From Phoronis australis (taxonomy: Eukaryota; Phoronida; Phoronidae): a stretch of DNA of 64,000 bases. Each line of letters opens with the position of its first letter. Within the stretch, counting starts at the first letter, position 1. The notes beneath the pieces were generated by a model. That model saw nothing but the letters and a program-made list of their open reading frames with translations. It had not been told where the DNA came from and searched no databases. The position numbers and the translations under genes are program-made. Shown piece by piece: positions 47,040-58,142 of this stretch. The stretch lies in assembly GCA_002633005.1 (NCBI GenBank), contig NMRA01000584.1, forward strand, positions 1 through 64,000, given 5' to 3'.

Positions 47040-48050
47040 TTGTCCATAAGTTTGACGAATAGGACTTCATCGTCATCCTTAAGTTATTCGGTGAGGGTAC
47101 GGAAATTCAGAAACTACACCAACATCAACACTGCCATGCGCATCAATCCAAGAACAGAAAACAAAAATGACGAAATTCTGCTCTTTCACGACACTTTTTT
47201 GTCTTTACTGACCAAGTTGGGGAATGAGTTTTTTATTGTCAAACACCATTTGCACGGCAAACGGAAGTACTGAAATTACCACCTATTTAACACGTTACGA
47301 TGTGTAGTCACACCCAATGAAGGCGTGGTGTCCCGGTACGGCTCAGACGAACCCGTTTTTGCTTTTTAAGAACAGAAAGCCTTCATTAGCTGGGACATGT
47401 TCTGTCTACAGCGATTCAAGTTCTTTCAACGGAATAGATCTTTTCCGTTTTATCATGTGTTCTCTCTGTGTCGATCTGGTGAGAGAAGTTTCCAAAGGTC
47501 AAAATCTATTAATCCCTCTGCGACAGTTATGATTATGCGTTCGAACAAATATCGTACGATCTGTGCGTTTGTTTTGGTTCTTTGTAAGAGCGATGTCTTA
47601 GCCTTTTTCTTCGTACTGCGGATATTTTTGAACAACGTTCACTAGTCGCAAAAATCTCACGGCCCAGTCGTTGCTTCTAATGCTCAGTTGCAATAATAAC
47701 CAGAACAGACGGGGCATCGTCCTCCAGAGTTTATCAGAATCATCGATTTCCACCCTCAGTGATGCCATTTGTTCGTTGTTTTTTAATGCTCGACTGTTTT
47801 GCCTTCTCTCACACTTCAAGTCCTGCATATTTTCTAAACCTAGTGAGAGCCAATGGTTGGACCATCGCCGCGTTCTTGGTAGTAGGTTGCATTGACAGCG
47901 CTTCGTTTTCGAACACTTCATACAGTTTAGGGTCTGTGAATAAAAACTTCTGGGGAAACAGTTTGCTCTGTCAGAGGCATAGTTTGGGAGGGCCAGGACA
48001 AGAAATTTATCCATCATCATCGAGGTAGTGTTGATAGACATTGGTGCCAT
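47040..48050 (+). pseudogene. cluster of broken frames, possibly from a large transposon
   Basis: A 77-codon frame (47040-47273: RVRKFRNYTNINTAMRINPR, then LLTKLGNEFF) is followed by shifted frames. One of these, 47641-47895, reads NNNQNRRGIVLQSLSESSIS. They look like decayed protein sequence, and the second loosely resembles a small protein carried by Polinton-like elements, but I cannot identify either family. The 150-codon minus-strand frame at 47598-48050 is probably a shadow. Confidence 0.3.
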
Positions 48051-48534
48051 TGGTCTTGACGCATTCCCCTAGTTCTCTGTGACCACAATTTATGAGTTAC
48101 AAAAGTCGCATCTCACATTTTGTTGTGTGCTTGATTCTTCTAACTACGTAACTACGTACATCAGTATACACTGATGTATCTAGATCCGGATGGTGCGGCG
48201 GGGGGATGGGTGTGGGGTAGCGATTTCTGAAGGACAAACAAACGTTCACGGAAGCCATAGAAACGACATACCTTGGCCATTTTGGCCGTATGTATTGACG
48301 GGGGCAGATCCCTGGTTCACCTAAATCCTGCAATGAATACAAATTTCCGTGAACAATATTATTCTTTAATGTGCATGCTACAAGACGCATGTGAATTTGG
48401 ATTTACCTGCAAAATGTCTTGGGCCAGTATCCAGTGCCTAATAAATGACGCCTAGTCCATATAATTGCTGTAAACCACCTGTTCGAAATCATGCTGATAT
48501 CATGTATACATGTTGAATAATTTGTAACCAGTTT

Positions 48535-48850
48535 CTGATGGTTATCTCTCGTTTTGATCTAGATCAATTTGTTACCTCAGTTAAAACCGTCTGGCTGATG
48601 TTCCCCACCACTAAAATTGTCTGGCAGTGGAGAATTTTGATACAGTCAATTGAGTAGTAGGTGTCGCGGATATTTTAAAGTGGTTACCAGAAACGTTGAT
48701 CTAGCTCAATTTTTGAGTGCTGTTTGCACTGATCACACCCACCAGAGCGAAACTATCAGATGGCCATTTCCTATCTTTGGAATACCCATGGATCACGGTA
48801 TTACCAAAAATTGGCTACTTTTTCATGCTCATAAAGCTCTGGGATGCCGG
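48535..48850 (-). repeat. inverted repeat D, arm 2
   Basis: Reverse complement of 45105-45420; the arms are 3.1 kb apart. Confidence 0.8.
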
Positions 48851-49139
48851 TTAATACATGTAGATCCCAACTCAGCAAATCGTTGATGAAAGTCCGAAAA
48901 GCTGCGTGTTTGGAAAGCGCGGTGCCTGTTGAAATTACTTGAATGCCTGCGTGATACGGATTCATCGTAGAGTACGCAAATTCCACGTGGGTTTCCCATG
49001 AAAGTGGACGAGAGTGTTGCCCTGTTCAAGGCAACATTTTTTCGAAAGATACCGATTGGATGGTCATATGGTTATAATTTTACCTTCCACAATATATTCA
49101 AGATTCGTTTATCTTTCCGACAACTTCGTATGAACATTT

Positions 49140-49830
49140 TTTTGGAGCGCATCATAAAATGCCTATGTCGTCGCTGCGGCGATAGATCAATTTGACCTAT
49201 CACCAGGAGTTTGAGTGACGGCTTAACTGACCAATCACAACGTAGCATTCTTGACACACCTTCGTTTCAAAGTCGCCATTTTGCCCGACAAACAACTCGT
49301 TGCCGGGTAAAACTAATTGTTTGTTTGTTGACATTTTGCAAGGAGGCGGAGCTTGCGATAGGTCAATTTGACCTATCGCAAGCTCCGCCTCCTTGCAAAG
49401 CATCACGTTTTCATCCTAGCGTAAGTATTGATTTAGTTAGCCCTGGCTACAAAAACAAGTCCTTATTTTATTTCAAATAAAGCTTAATAAATGTCATTGC
49501 AGTCGCAAATTATTACTAATCACTGATAATCCCGGTATTGGGGACCCGGCGAAACCGAGATCCGAAAGATAAAAACTATCTTAATGAATATTAATCTGAT
49601 TCTATGTCCAAAAAAAAAAACGCAGCAGCGGCATAAAGTTATTATCAAGAGCTGACTCCGTCATCAATTTGCTATTTTATGAGAAATTCTCCTTTTATTG
49701 TTCGGTCTTCATCGAGGGCAATGTAAAAATCGGCTTGTTTAGCCTACTGCATGAGCTAGTGCACACGCGCTGTGCATTCCCAACTCGAAACCGTCAGCTC
49801 ATGGATTGTGCTTGGTTTTTAAAGTAACAT
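49140..49830. repeat. dispersed repeat E, copy 1
   Basis: Shares TGCCTATGTYGTCG, ACAAGTCCTTA, ATGAGAAATT and CCCAACTCGAAAC with 55390-55830 in the same order. It contains the hairpin at 49335-49399. Confidence 0.6.
49335..49399. repeat. 65-bp perfect hairpin
   Basis: Two 32-nt arms (starting TTTGCAAGGAGGCGGAGCTT) are exact reverse complements around a single T at 49367. A half-copy (GCGGCGATAGATCAATTTGA) lies at about 49177. Confidence 0.95.
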
Positions 49831-50838
49831 TTACCACTATAGCCCCGCTCACATAAAAATGACCCTTCAGCGCTTTTCAAAAGATCTACCCGCTTTCAGA
49901 GGTTGAACAAAACGAGATGGACGTTGGACCAGGAAGTTTCAGGCAACCTTCGCTTCACGAAAATACTCAGGCGGAATGCACGAGTGCACGGTTTTGAGTT
50001 GGGCTTGGCGCAGCTTCGGCTTAAATACAAATTTTCGGTTAAAACGCAGGTAAATTAATAGTGATAACGATGATAATTTTTTAAGGTTGAAATTTGTTCG
50101 AGAGCTGTTGATAGAAAAGCATGTTCGTTCTCCAAAAGTCAGTCTAAAAAGTAAATAACCTATCCGATTACAAAAGACCACAAAGCTGTTTACTTTTTTG
50201 GCATACAGTACATGTATGTCATCTTTGATTTTGTGACGTAGAACTAACTGTGACGTACACTGTACGTATTCAAAAAATTTTGCAGTGATCCTACAAATGG
50301 CTCGTGGAACTTTCTGAAAGATATGATATTGTATTTAGCGTGGGATGTCAGTTGCATTGGTCAAACTGTACTGAGATTGGCTGATGTCGCGTGGAGACTT
50401 TAAAGTTTCGTTTTGCTCGGTAGCACACACCTTTCTACAAGCGTAGTAGAAAATGAAACGTGGTTGGCAGAAGTATTAGAAGCTGCCATTGCTCTCAAGG
50501 AAGGAGAGGCTGAAGTTGGATTGAAGGAAATCTATGATGGATATATATATAACGGATTTACAATGCTACATGGCTGAGGTATCACGCCAAAAAGAAACAA
50601 ACATTACTCGCAGATCGACGGCCCCCACCGAGCAGCAGTTGGGAGGATTTCCCCCTCAGGTCCAGGGGAAGATTTGATTTAGTGTCTCATATTTTCGCTG
50701 ATTTCTGAAGTATAATTAGCCCTCGACGATACCTCTAGCGCCAGGTCAGTCGGTCTTTGCGATGAGCGCAGCAGAATTCCACAGCCCTTCAGAATGAGCT
50801 GGAATCTTAAATCAAAGTCAAATTTTCAACTTTCTAAG

Positions 50839-50950
50839 TAGCCTTGGTACAAAGCTGTATACTAAATTTTGGGGTCTATAGAAGAAAAACACACAGTGGT
50901 ACCTAGCTGTATTTTGACGATAGTCTTCATACAGCTAGCTGGCTGGCTAC
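50839..50950. mobile_element. element B, 112-bp MITE with target duplication
   Basis: TAGCCTTGGTACAAAGC ... AGCTAGCTGGCTGGCTAC, flanked by direct TTTCTAAG at 50831-50838 and 50951-50958. It is an internally deleted derivative of the copy at 41757-42531. Confidence 0.9.
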
Positions 50951-51176
50951 TTTCTAAGTTACCGACAAAAACGTTCACAGTTCTTGACTTGCACATGCGT
51001 TTCTGTCGAGTGCGTTTGAGAACGTCTTATGTGAATAAGAAATCCGCCAGCCGTCGCGCTTCCGGGCGCGTCGCAACACATTCGTCTCCGACGAACACTG
51101 TTAAACAAGGCGCGACACGATCGTGCTGTCGCTGAAGATGCAAAACAGTAGTAAACTAAATCGTAATCTTCTTACT

Positions 51177-51740
51177 CTCGCTGGTTCCCTGCGTGCTTAG
51201 CCCAGCCAGCACGCAGGTATCACGTAATGACACGTGCTTTAGCATTGGTCGATGTAATCTTGGCAGTCATTGGTTAGCTTTACAACACCGTGAAAAAAAT
51301 GGCGGACTGTGAACGATTTTTAGTCTTGTCGTTTCTGAAGTGATGTTTAATAGCCGCGTGCTTGAAGCACATACATGCACAATAAACACATATTATGTGG
51401 CCGATTTAACCAGTGTGTTATTCATACTGTATAAGGACACTATCGTAAACAAAAGTCATCGACAGTAGAAAGATGTATTCCGAAAAGGCTCAATATTACA
51501 ATTTCTAGGCTTCACATTTCCTGAACATAATTTTAAACACCGATTTGTCTGTACAACAGACCACATTTACACTTCAGTCCATCAGTCATGCCAGTTTGTT
51601 TGCGCAAAGCGCTGCCTGTTGAGAATTCGACTAGCCAATCAGAAACGCCGGTGTAAAAAAATTTACAGAGGAAATTTAAGTGATACCTGCGTGCTGGCGC
51701 GGCTACCGCCCCATCTAGCGGCACGCAGGGAACCAGCGAG
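51177..51740. mobile_element. DNA element with 20-bp perfect inverted ends
   Basis: CTCGCTGGTTCCCTGCGTGC at 51177-51196 is exactly reversed at 51721-51740. A sub-terminal inverted pair (AGCACGCAGGTATCAC / GTGATACCTGCGTGCT) lies inside. A 22-N gap starts at 51741, so the right terminus and target duplication are hidden. No transposase ORF. Confidence 0.85.
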
Positions 51741-51762
51741 NNNNNNNNNNNNNNNNNNNNNN
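51741..51762. other. assembly gap (22 N)
   Basis: Run of N directly after the inverted end of the element. Confidence 1.
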
Positions 51763-52169
51763 CTACATTTCAATCTTGATTATACTGACATCTGTTGGGT
51801 CTATCGGCAACTAACCGCACATGAAAGGCTTGGTCGAAAATTATCGTTTTCTCACATGCACTTTCGGGTTTTTAGCGGCGATTCCACTGATCGAAGCGAC
51901 AAAATAAGCCAAAACTTTGGCCATACCATGTTAAACATAAAATTTTTTCCAATTTTGCTGAAACTTGGCCACGTTTTTAACAAAATACTTATCTATGTTA
52001 TGTGCTATCGGCAAATGTGATTGATTCATAAATAAGACCCTCACGCTGTGTTTTCTGCGAATCCCATGTATTCTGAAGGGGGCTAACTGAGTGATTTTCG
52101 CGCATGCGCAATTCACGGTTTCAATATTGCTGGTAATGTGAAGGGGGGTTTAACAATGTAGAATTTGTT

Positions 52170-52619
52170 CTAGTCGTGACGGATGTCAATAGTAGCAGAT
52201 TCAACACCTTGGTGATGTTTGAAAATAGCAATGAACATGAACTTCGACCCGAGAGTGCAGCAGTGATGTTGTCGGGCTTGACATCTGTGTTCGTCCATAT
52301 AGTTGCATCCACAGCCTAACTTCCTGGTGCAAAGTGGCAGCTGACGGAAGGTCATCGTTGTAACGGCAGAGTACGGTAATGATTCTTCAAATTCCCTCAA
52401 TTCTTCAACTGCTTTGCTCTCTTTTCGAAAGGTTGTACGGGATTGGACGGAGTCCCAGTACCCTTTGGCGTCTATTGCCGAAACGTTGTTTCTTTGTGCT
52501 TGCTTTCCGCATCTTCTAGTTAGCTCAAGAGAACTGTTTGCTTTGGCTGCCATCGCTCCCATCTTGTCGTACACAGTGTCATATTCTCCGTCATTTATTC
52601 TGAAACAGAGTTTGCACAT
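52170..52619 (-). other. unrecognised 149-codon reading frame
   Basis: Starts MCKLCFRINDGEYD with a mixed hydrophilic composition, and is followed by a Cys-rich end (CTRKLGCGCNY). Upstream minus-strand frames (52.65-53.0 kb) contain stops but look residually coding. Probably a fragment of a decayed element; no family assigned. Confidence 0.25.
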
Positions 52620-53660
52620 GTTTGACCATTCTGAAGCTTTAGTAAGACGTCTAGAGTTTAGTCCTGCAGTTGCTTGTTGAGGGGCAGTGTGTATTCAAAG
52701 AAGTGCAGTACAGTTTGGAAACTCGCAATAAATGGCGCGTCAGTCACCTGCTTGTACAGCTCAAATACCTCGCCACTAGCTTTATCGTTCCAAAGTCTCT
52801 CTTGTCACGCTATCGCTTCCAAACAATCCAGTAACGCACAATACATTTGGTCGAAGTCTTGTGAAGTAACATGTCTTTCTACCCACCGCGTGCTTCAAAG
52901 TAAGCCGAATGTTGATTTTTTGATGAGCTCGAGCCAGCGATTCGTTTTATTAAAGGTGGTACTTCCGGTCGTAGCCAAGACGGTCGTATCTTAGATTTGG
53001 CAATCAGTTCATCAAAGTGGTTTATGAAGATGGTCGTTGATTCTGAATAATGGGCCCCCTATAGATCACAGTGATTTTTTGCTATTATCAGCTGTTCTCA
53101 TTTCTGTCTATACGGACACAGAGCGTAATTTTTGCCAAGAAAACTATAGTATGAATAGAGACAAAAATTTAATGCGAGCCACAACTGTAGCGCGCCAATC
53201 AAAAATTTACAGCCTCAACAGCGCAGTGCGTGGTCCAAAACTGAGCTAGCCTGGAAACAGTGAATACGAATCGTTGAGGAAATATCGGTGATAGAGGAAT
53301 ACTATGTGGGCCATTTACCGATGTACACGTGTGAGTTGTTGCAGCGTCAACTTATGGAAGGTCCCTAGCTTGCGAAAGTTTTTACTTTAACGCTCTCTTA
53401 TCACTCTTCGTCACGAAAATAGGCAAATTCTTGAGTTATTTCTGAAAATGGCCCCATGTATTTACTGTTGAAAAGTAGACGTTAGTTCGTTACGTCACAC
53501 GTGAAATTAGGCGAGAACACCAAAACGCGCCTGCTTACAGGCCCTTTTATTGGAAAACCAGTTTTCTAATTTCAGCTGCCTCTTCGCACTGAACTAACTA
53601 ACCGGTCACTTTCGTTCTCTTCCGTGCACGTTATTTTTAGATTAAAGCAAAATATGCGAC

Positions 53661-54141
53661 AGCCTCGTCCCAAAGCCTCAAGATGACGCTGATCGGTTTA
53701 GTCAGTTGAGGATTGGTTGTGGGAAATCAAATGCAAAATAATTCCGATACATTTTTACGGAAATCGCAGGAATATCACGAGTAATATAACTTTGAAATTT
53801 TCAGCAGTATAATATAAGAACGAAAACTATATATTGCAGCAATTTAGGCCCAAGTTATCGCAAAAATTATGTATTTTGATTCGAAAACAGATTAATTTCT
53901 ATGATGCTGTTACTAAAAAAGAATTGAAAATAAGTGCATGAACCTTTATTTCAAAATATAACCAAAACAAAACCACCTGCTTCATGAGTGGCAGCAACAA
54001 CGCCTGTGAAAATAATTAAAATCTGCCTTTGTTTTAATGACGGCAAGGCAGCGACCAGTCTTTGCGCAGAAAGTAGTTCACATAACCAAGCCTCAAATGG
54101 CTAAACCGGTTCGCGCCATCTTGAGACTTGGGGACGAGGCT
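53661..54141. mobile_element. MITE of the AGCCTCGTCCC family, copy 2
   Basis: AGCCTCGTCCC at 53661 and GGGACGAGGCT ending at 54141, with the inverted similarity extending through CCTCAAGATGACGCTGATC. It is 481 bp with no ORF and is related to 38268-38572. Confidence 0.85.
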
Positions 54142-57100
54142 GAACACGTGATTACTTCTTTATGGAATCTGGGAGAATTTTAGGGAGGGGAGCATGGCCT
54201 GTACAACTCAATCCATTTTGGTTCCGTCTTCGGAGCGCCCGCGCAATTGAACCTCAAAACTGGAGTTATTTTTATGTTAAAACGTAATGCGAGAATACCT
54301 ATTTATGGAGTCTGTGAGAATTTTTGTGGGCATGGCCCCCTAAATCTGCCACTGAGATTGATAGATGCTGTCTCAAAGGACTAGTAACGCCGACAGGCCG
54401 TCCAAAACACTGAGAACACACATGCGCCCACCCAGCCTAAAATATGGGGGGGCTCGAATTTCTCGGTAAGGGGACCTTTTACTGAACAAAATCAACGAGG
54501 ACTAAAAAAACGGGCCACTAGGTTCAGGCCTACGAATTGTGCATCTGCGCCGATTTCCTGTGTCCTTTGTGGACGTCGTTTACTCGGACGTTTTTTCACT
54601 GAGACAGACCTTTATGCCCAATTCTCCAAATTGGGGGGCTCGTTCGAGTCCCCGCCCCCCACATGTGGGTGTGCCCATCAGTGACACAACTAACTAAATT
54701 GAGCCTAAGGCCAACACCTACATTATCATTAACGGCCTGGATGTCGGATACATATTCCACAAATCGCAAACTGCTAAATGTCAACTTAGTTTTTCCGAAA
54801 TATTGAGTTTTCGTTTGTAGACTACAGAGAGAATTTCGCGCAGAATACACTTACCGGAAGCCGAGTTTCCCCCAAAGGCGTAGGTGGCGCCTTCGCTTAG
54901 AAGTCATATCAGTCACGAGTTTGCAGTAAACCATAGGTGGCACTGTAGGCCTACAGTTGGAGTAGCCTATTCTCTGACACAGCGCCACCTATACTGAAAA
55001 GTGGCCCTGTGGAAACATGATGAGCGAAACACGGAATTCCGTGTGTGAGCATCAGTGCGCATGCTTGGTCGGAAGTTTACCGATCACCTCGCCACCACTT
55101 CCCCACGCCTTCTATGCACTGTACTTGTTTGGGCTCAGTTGAACCACTGGATAGGAGTTTTCTTGATTTCGTTTACTTCGATCACTGCCCGTTTTAATAA
55201 ATTGCAACTATTCAAGTCAAAGGTCTTCGCCATACTAGGTGACAGTAAACTAAAAGGGGTTTTCCAGATTTCAACCAATGGGCATTGGTTTCATTGTTTT
55301 AACCAATGAGAAGACAACATTCCAAAGTGCTACCTTTTCTAGCGAACACGTTTTTCTTTCTGAGAACCTCGTATTCACAATTATGTCCGGAGCGCATTGT
55401 AATGCCTATGTTGTCGGTTAAGATTCTGTAATTTGCAAGGTCGGCCACGTTTTCTCGAAGTACATCCCAGGTTGAGTATTTCTAATGTGTTAGCCTTCGA
55501 AATTACAAGTCCTTAAATTATTTCACTCTTAATATCATAATAGTAGGAAATGATTACAATCACTTACCATCTCGGCACGGGCCGTCCAGCGAATCCGTGA
55601 TAAAATCTATTTACAAAAATGATCCGAAAGCTGATGTGTCCAAATTACCCCGCAGTTTTCACGTAATGATGGTATAATTTTATAAGCAAGCGCTGTTTCG
55701 CGTTTTGCATGCAATTTCATGAGAAATTTTCATTTTTTTAGTTTACTCTACCTAGTTTCTCTACCACTAGTACGTATGCACTGCACATGCCCAACTCGAA
55801 ACAGTGGGCTCGAGTATCGGTAGAGGTGACACTCAATGATTTTTTGAGCCACGGTTCAGTTTGCTCCCCGATTTCATTAAAAATTGGCGCCTGTTGGATT
55901 GGCTGGACATTTCTAGCTCTGTGTTGCATGTAAAGGCTACGAATGGCATTTGCTAGAGTTTTGAATATGTTCTGAGTGAAAGATTGTCAGCTGTTGACCC
56001 CTTGACCCACTTTTTGGTCAGCCGTGGCTTTTCTTAAACCTTTACTCTTTGCAAGCGGGAAGTTGAACTTTAACTAGAAATTCAGGTACCCTTCAGACTC
56101 TTTGGATTTGTGAAAAATATGGCTGGTCGACACCCACTTTTCATCTGATTTTTGGAATCTGGAAAGTTTTGGCAGTCTGGATGCACTCTGTCTCTCACTT
56201 CTTAGTAATTAAACCCAAATGATGGCTTTTGAGTGAAAACTGCTGATTTGGCATATTTTTGGTGTTTTTTCATGTAGCCGGCTGCACTTCCGGTAGTCCG
56301 GCGTAAAAGGTGGAAAATTGATTATGGAATCAGTTTCAATAGACTTTGTGCAAGGTTTTTGAAGCATATGGCCCATTGTACTCTTCAAATTTTCAGGTTT
56401 TGTACATCCTGTGGAACAGACTGTTGGAGCTGACTCGACCTGGTTTTTCAAGTCCCAAAGAATCAGCAAAAACTGTTGTTGAGTGCCACCAGAGTTCAAA
56501 AACGCTAGGATCGCGCTAGAAAAGCGAGATCACGCGAGATCCCGCTGTGTATTTTCAACGGGAGCACGTTGTTTTGGCTAGATTTTCTCGCCAAAGACAG
56601 CTGAACGCGACCCTGTTGTCTAAGAATGTTTCATGTTGTCACACATAATCTCGGCAATGAGCGAAGTACGTGATCACATTAGGTTTCATCACGAAATTAT
56701 TGCGTTTATTTACGGCAATCTAGCTTCACCTTGAAATCAGAGCTGCTCTATTGTTTCGTATTTCTCACTTGACTAGGATTTTAGGTCCTAACATACGAAA
56801 TACTGATAAGGCTTAGGGACTCTACTGTGCAGACCTACCATACACTAGCGTGTATCATCTTAATTACTGATAACCGGTCAGTTTTCTCCGGACCAGATGT
56901 AACCACATGCGGTGCTCTTAGACGAAAACGCATGACATCGTTCTGTTATATCGGGCACCAAAAGCAATGCTTTTGCTAAATGTGCTTCGTTTCTTCAACT
57001 TTCCGTGATCGTAAATTGTTTCTCTGACAAACCATGTTTGTGCTGACGCCACCTGGTGACTAACAAAGTAACTAGCAAATTTTCAGCTGCATGCCTTCCG

Positions 57101-58142
57101 CTCGTACATTGAGTTCAGTCTTCAATAACAACAAATTGCTTGTTCTCCCAAAACCCAGAAAGTATTGTTAATCTGAGTACAGTATAAGCTAAAATAAGTT
57201 TTACAGAGGCATATGTTTGAACTAAATAAGGAATTTTCTTGACGTCGAAAGCATCTGCGCTGCAGCTTTAATTTAAAAAATTAACATGGCGAGACAGAAG
57301 CAGCTGTGAAACACATTTCTACTGGACATATTAAATCACGTATAATTTTAATCAATAATTAACATCTCATACAGCCTAGGCAAGATTGGCAAAGATAACA
57401 ATTAAATTGAAACAGAGGAAAACAACAAAATAAACACTTTCACAATGATTGTCATGGATAGATTACATGGCAAGACAACTTTGATTACCGAAGTCAAGGG
57501 AACTTTCAACCCTGTTCTGGGTTCTCGTTCTAACAAACGTTGGACTTGCGTTGGTAACGCTGCCAACGAACAATGGATAAAACAATCTAGAACAAAATCT
57601 CTAGTTTCACTGCAACAGATTTCAACATATTGAACAACAAGAGATAGCGCTAGTGTTTGGAAATGAATGACGTCAAATAAAACATTCCTGGAAACTGTGT
57701 GAAGCAATACGTCATGGAAAAATTCATTTAATTACAGAGTGACGAATCGTGTAAATTTCGTATTGCTTTCAACACAAATACTTGTACACCACTGAGAAAA
57801 GGGACCAATGACACTGGCCACCAGGCGTCGTGATATTTGATAAATAAACCTAGCTGTACACATGTTTCAACGTCACACAAACTTTGATAAAAGCACAATG
57901 CCTCAAACCCGAACAATTAGAATATATACTTGGTTTACCGTCTGTAACCCCAAAGCGTAATGCAAAAATGGAATGCTTTAATCATCTTTAATAGTTTGAG
58001 GTAGAAGACGGTCAATTAGCCTCAATGGCAAGATTGGCGACGAATTTAGAGCAAAGGTTGTTAAAAGCACCAATTGTATTAGTTACGTGGTTGTCCCGTA
58101 TAAAACGTGAAGCGCGTGTCCAAAAACACGCGGGCACTCTCT
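54142..58142. other. intergenic DNA downstream of the GATA gene
   Basis: Repeat pieces only: a hAT-like end (CCCCTAAATCTGCCACTG) near 54338 and repeat E copy 2 at 55390-55830. Part of 57.7-58.14 kb is expected to be GATA 3' UTR, but no convincing minus-strand poly(A) signal was found. Confidence 0.45.
55390..55830. repeat. dispersed repeat E, copy 2
   Basis: Diverged copy of 49140-49830 (see there). Confidence 0.55.

Noticed and set aside
54600-54680. tRNA-like GTTCGAGTCCCCG T-loop
   Set aside because: No matching A box, acceptor stem or anticodon arm at the right spacing.
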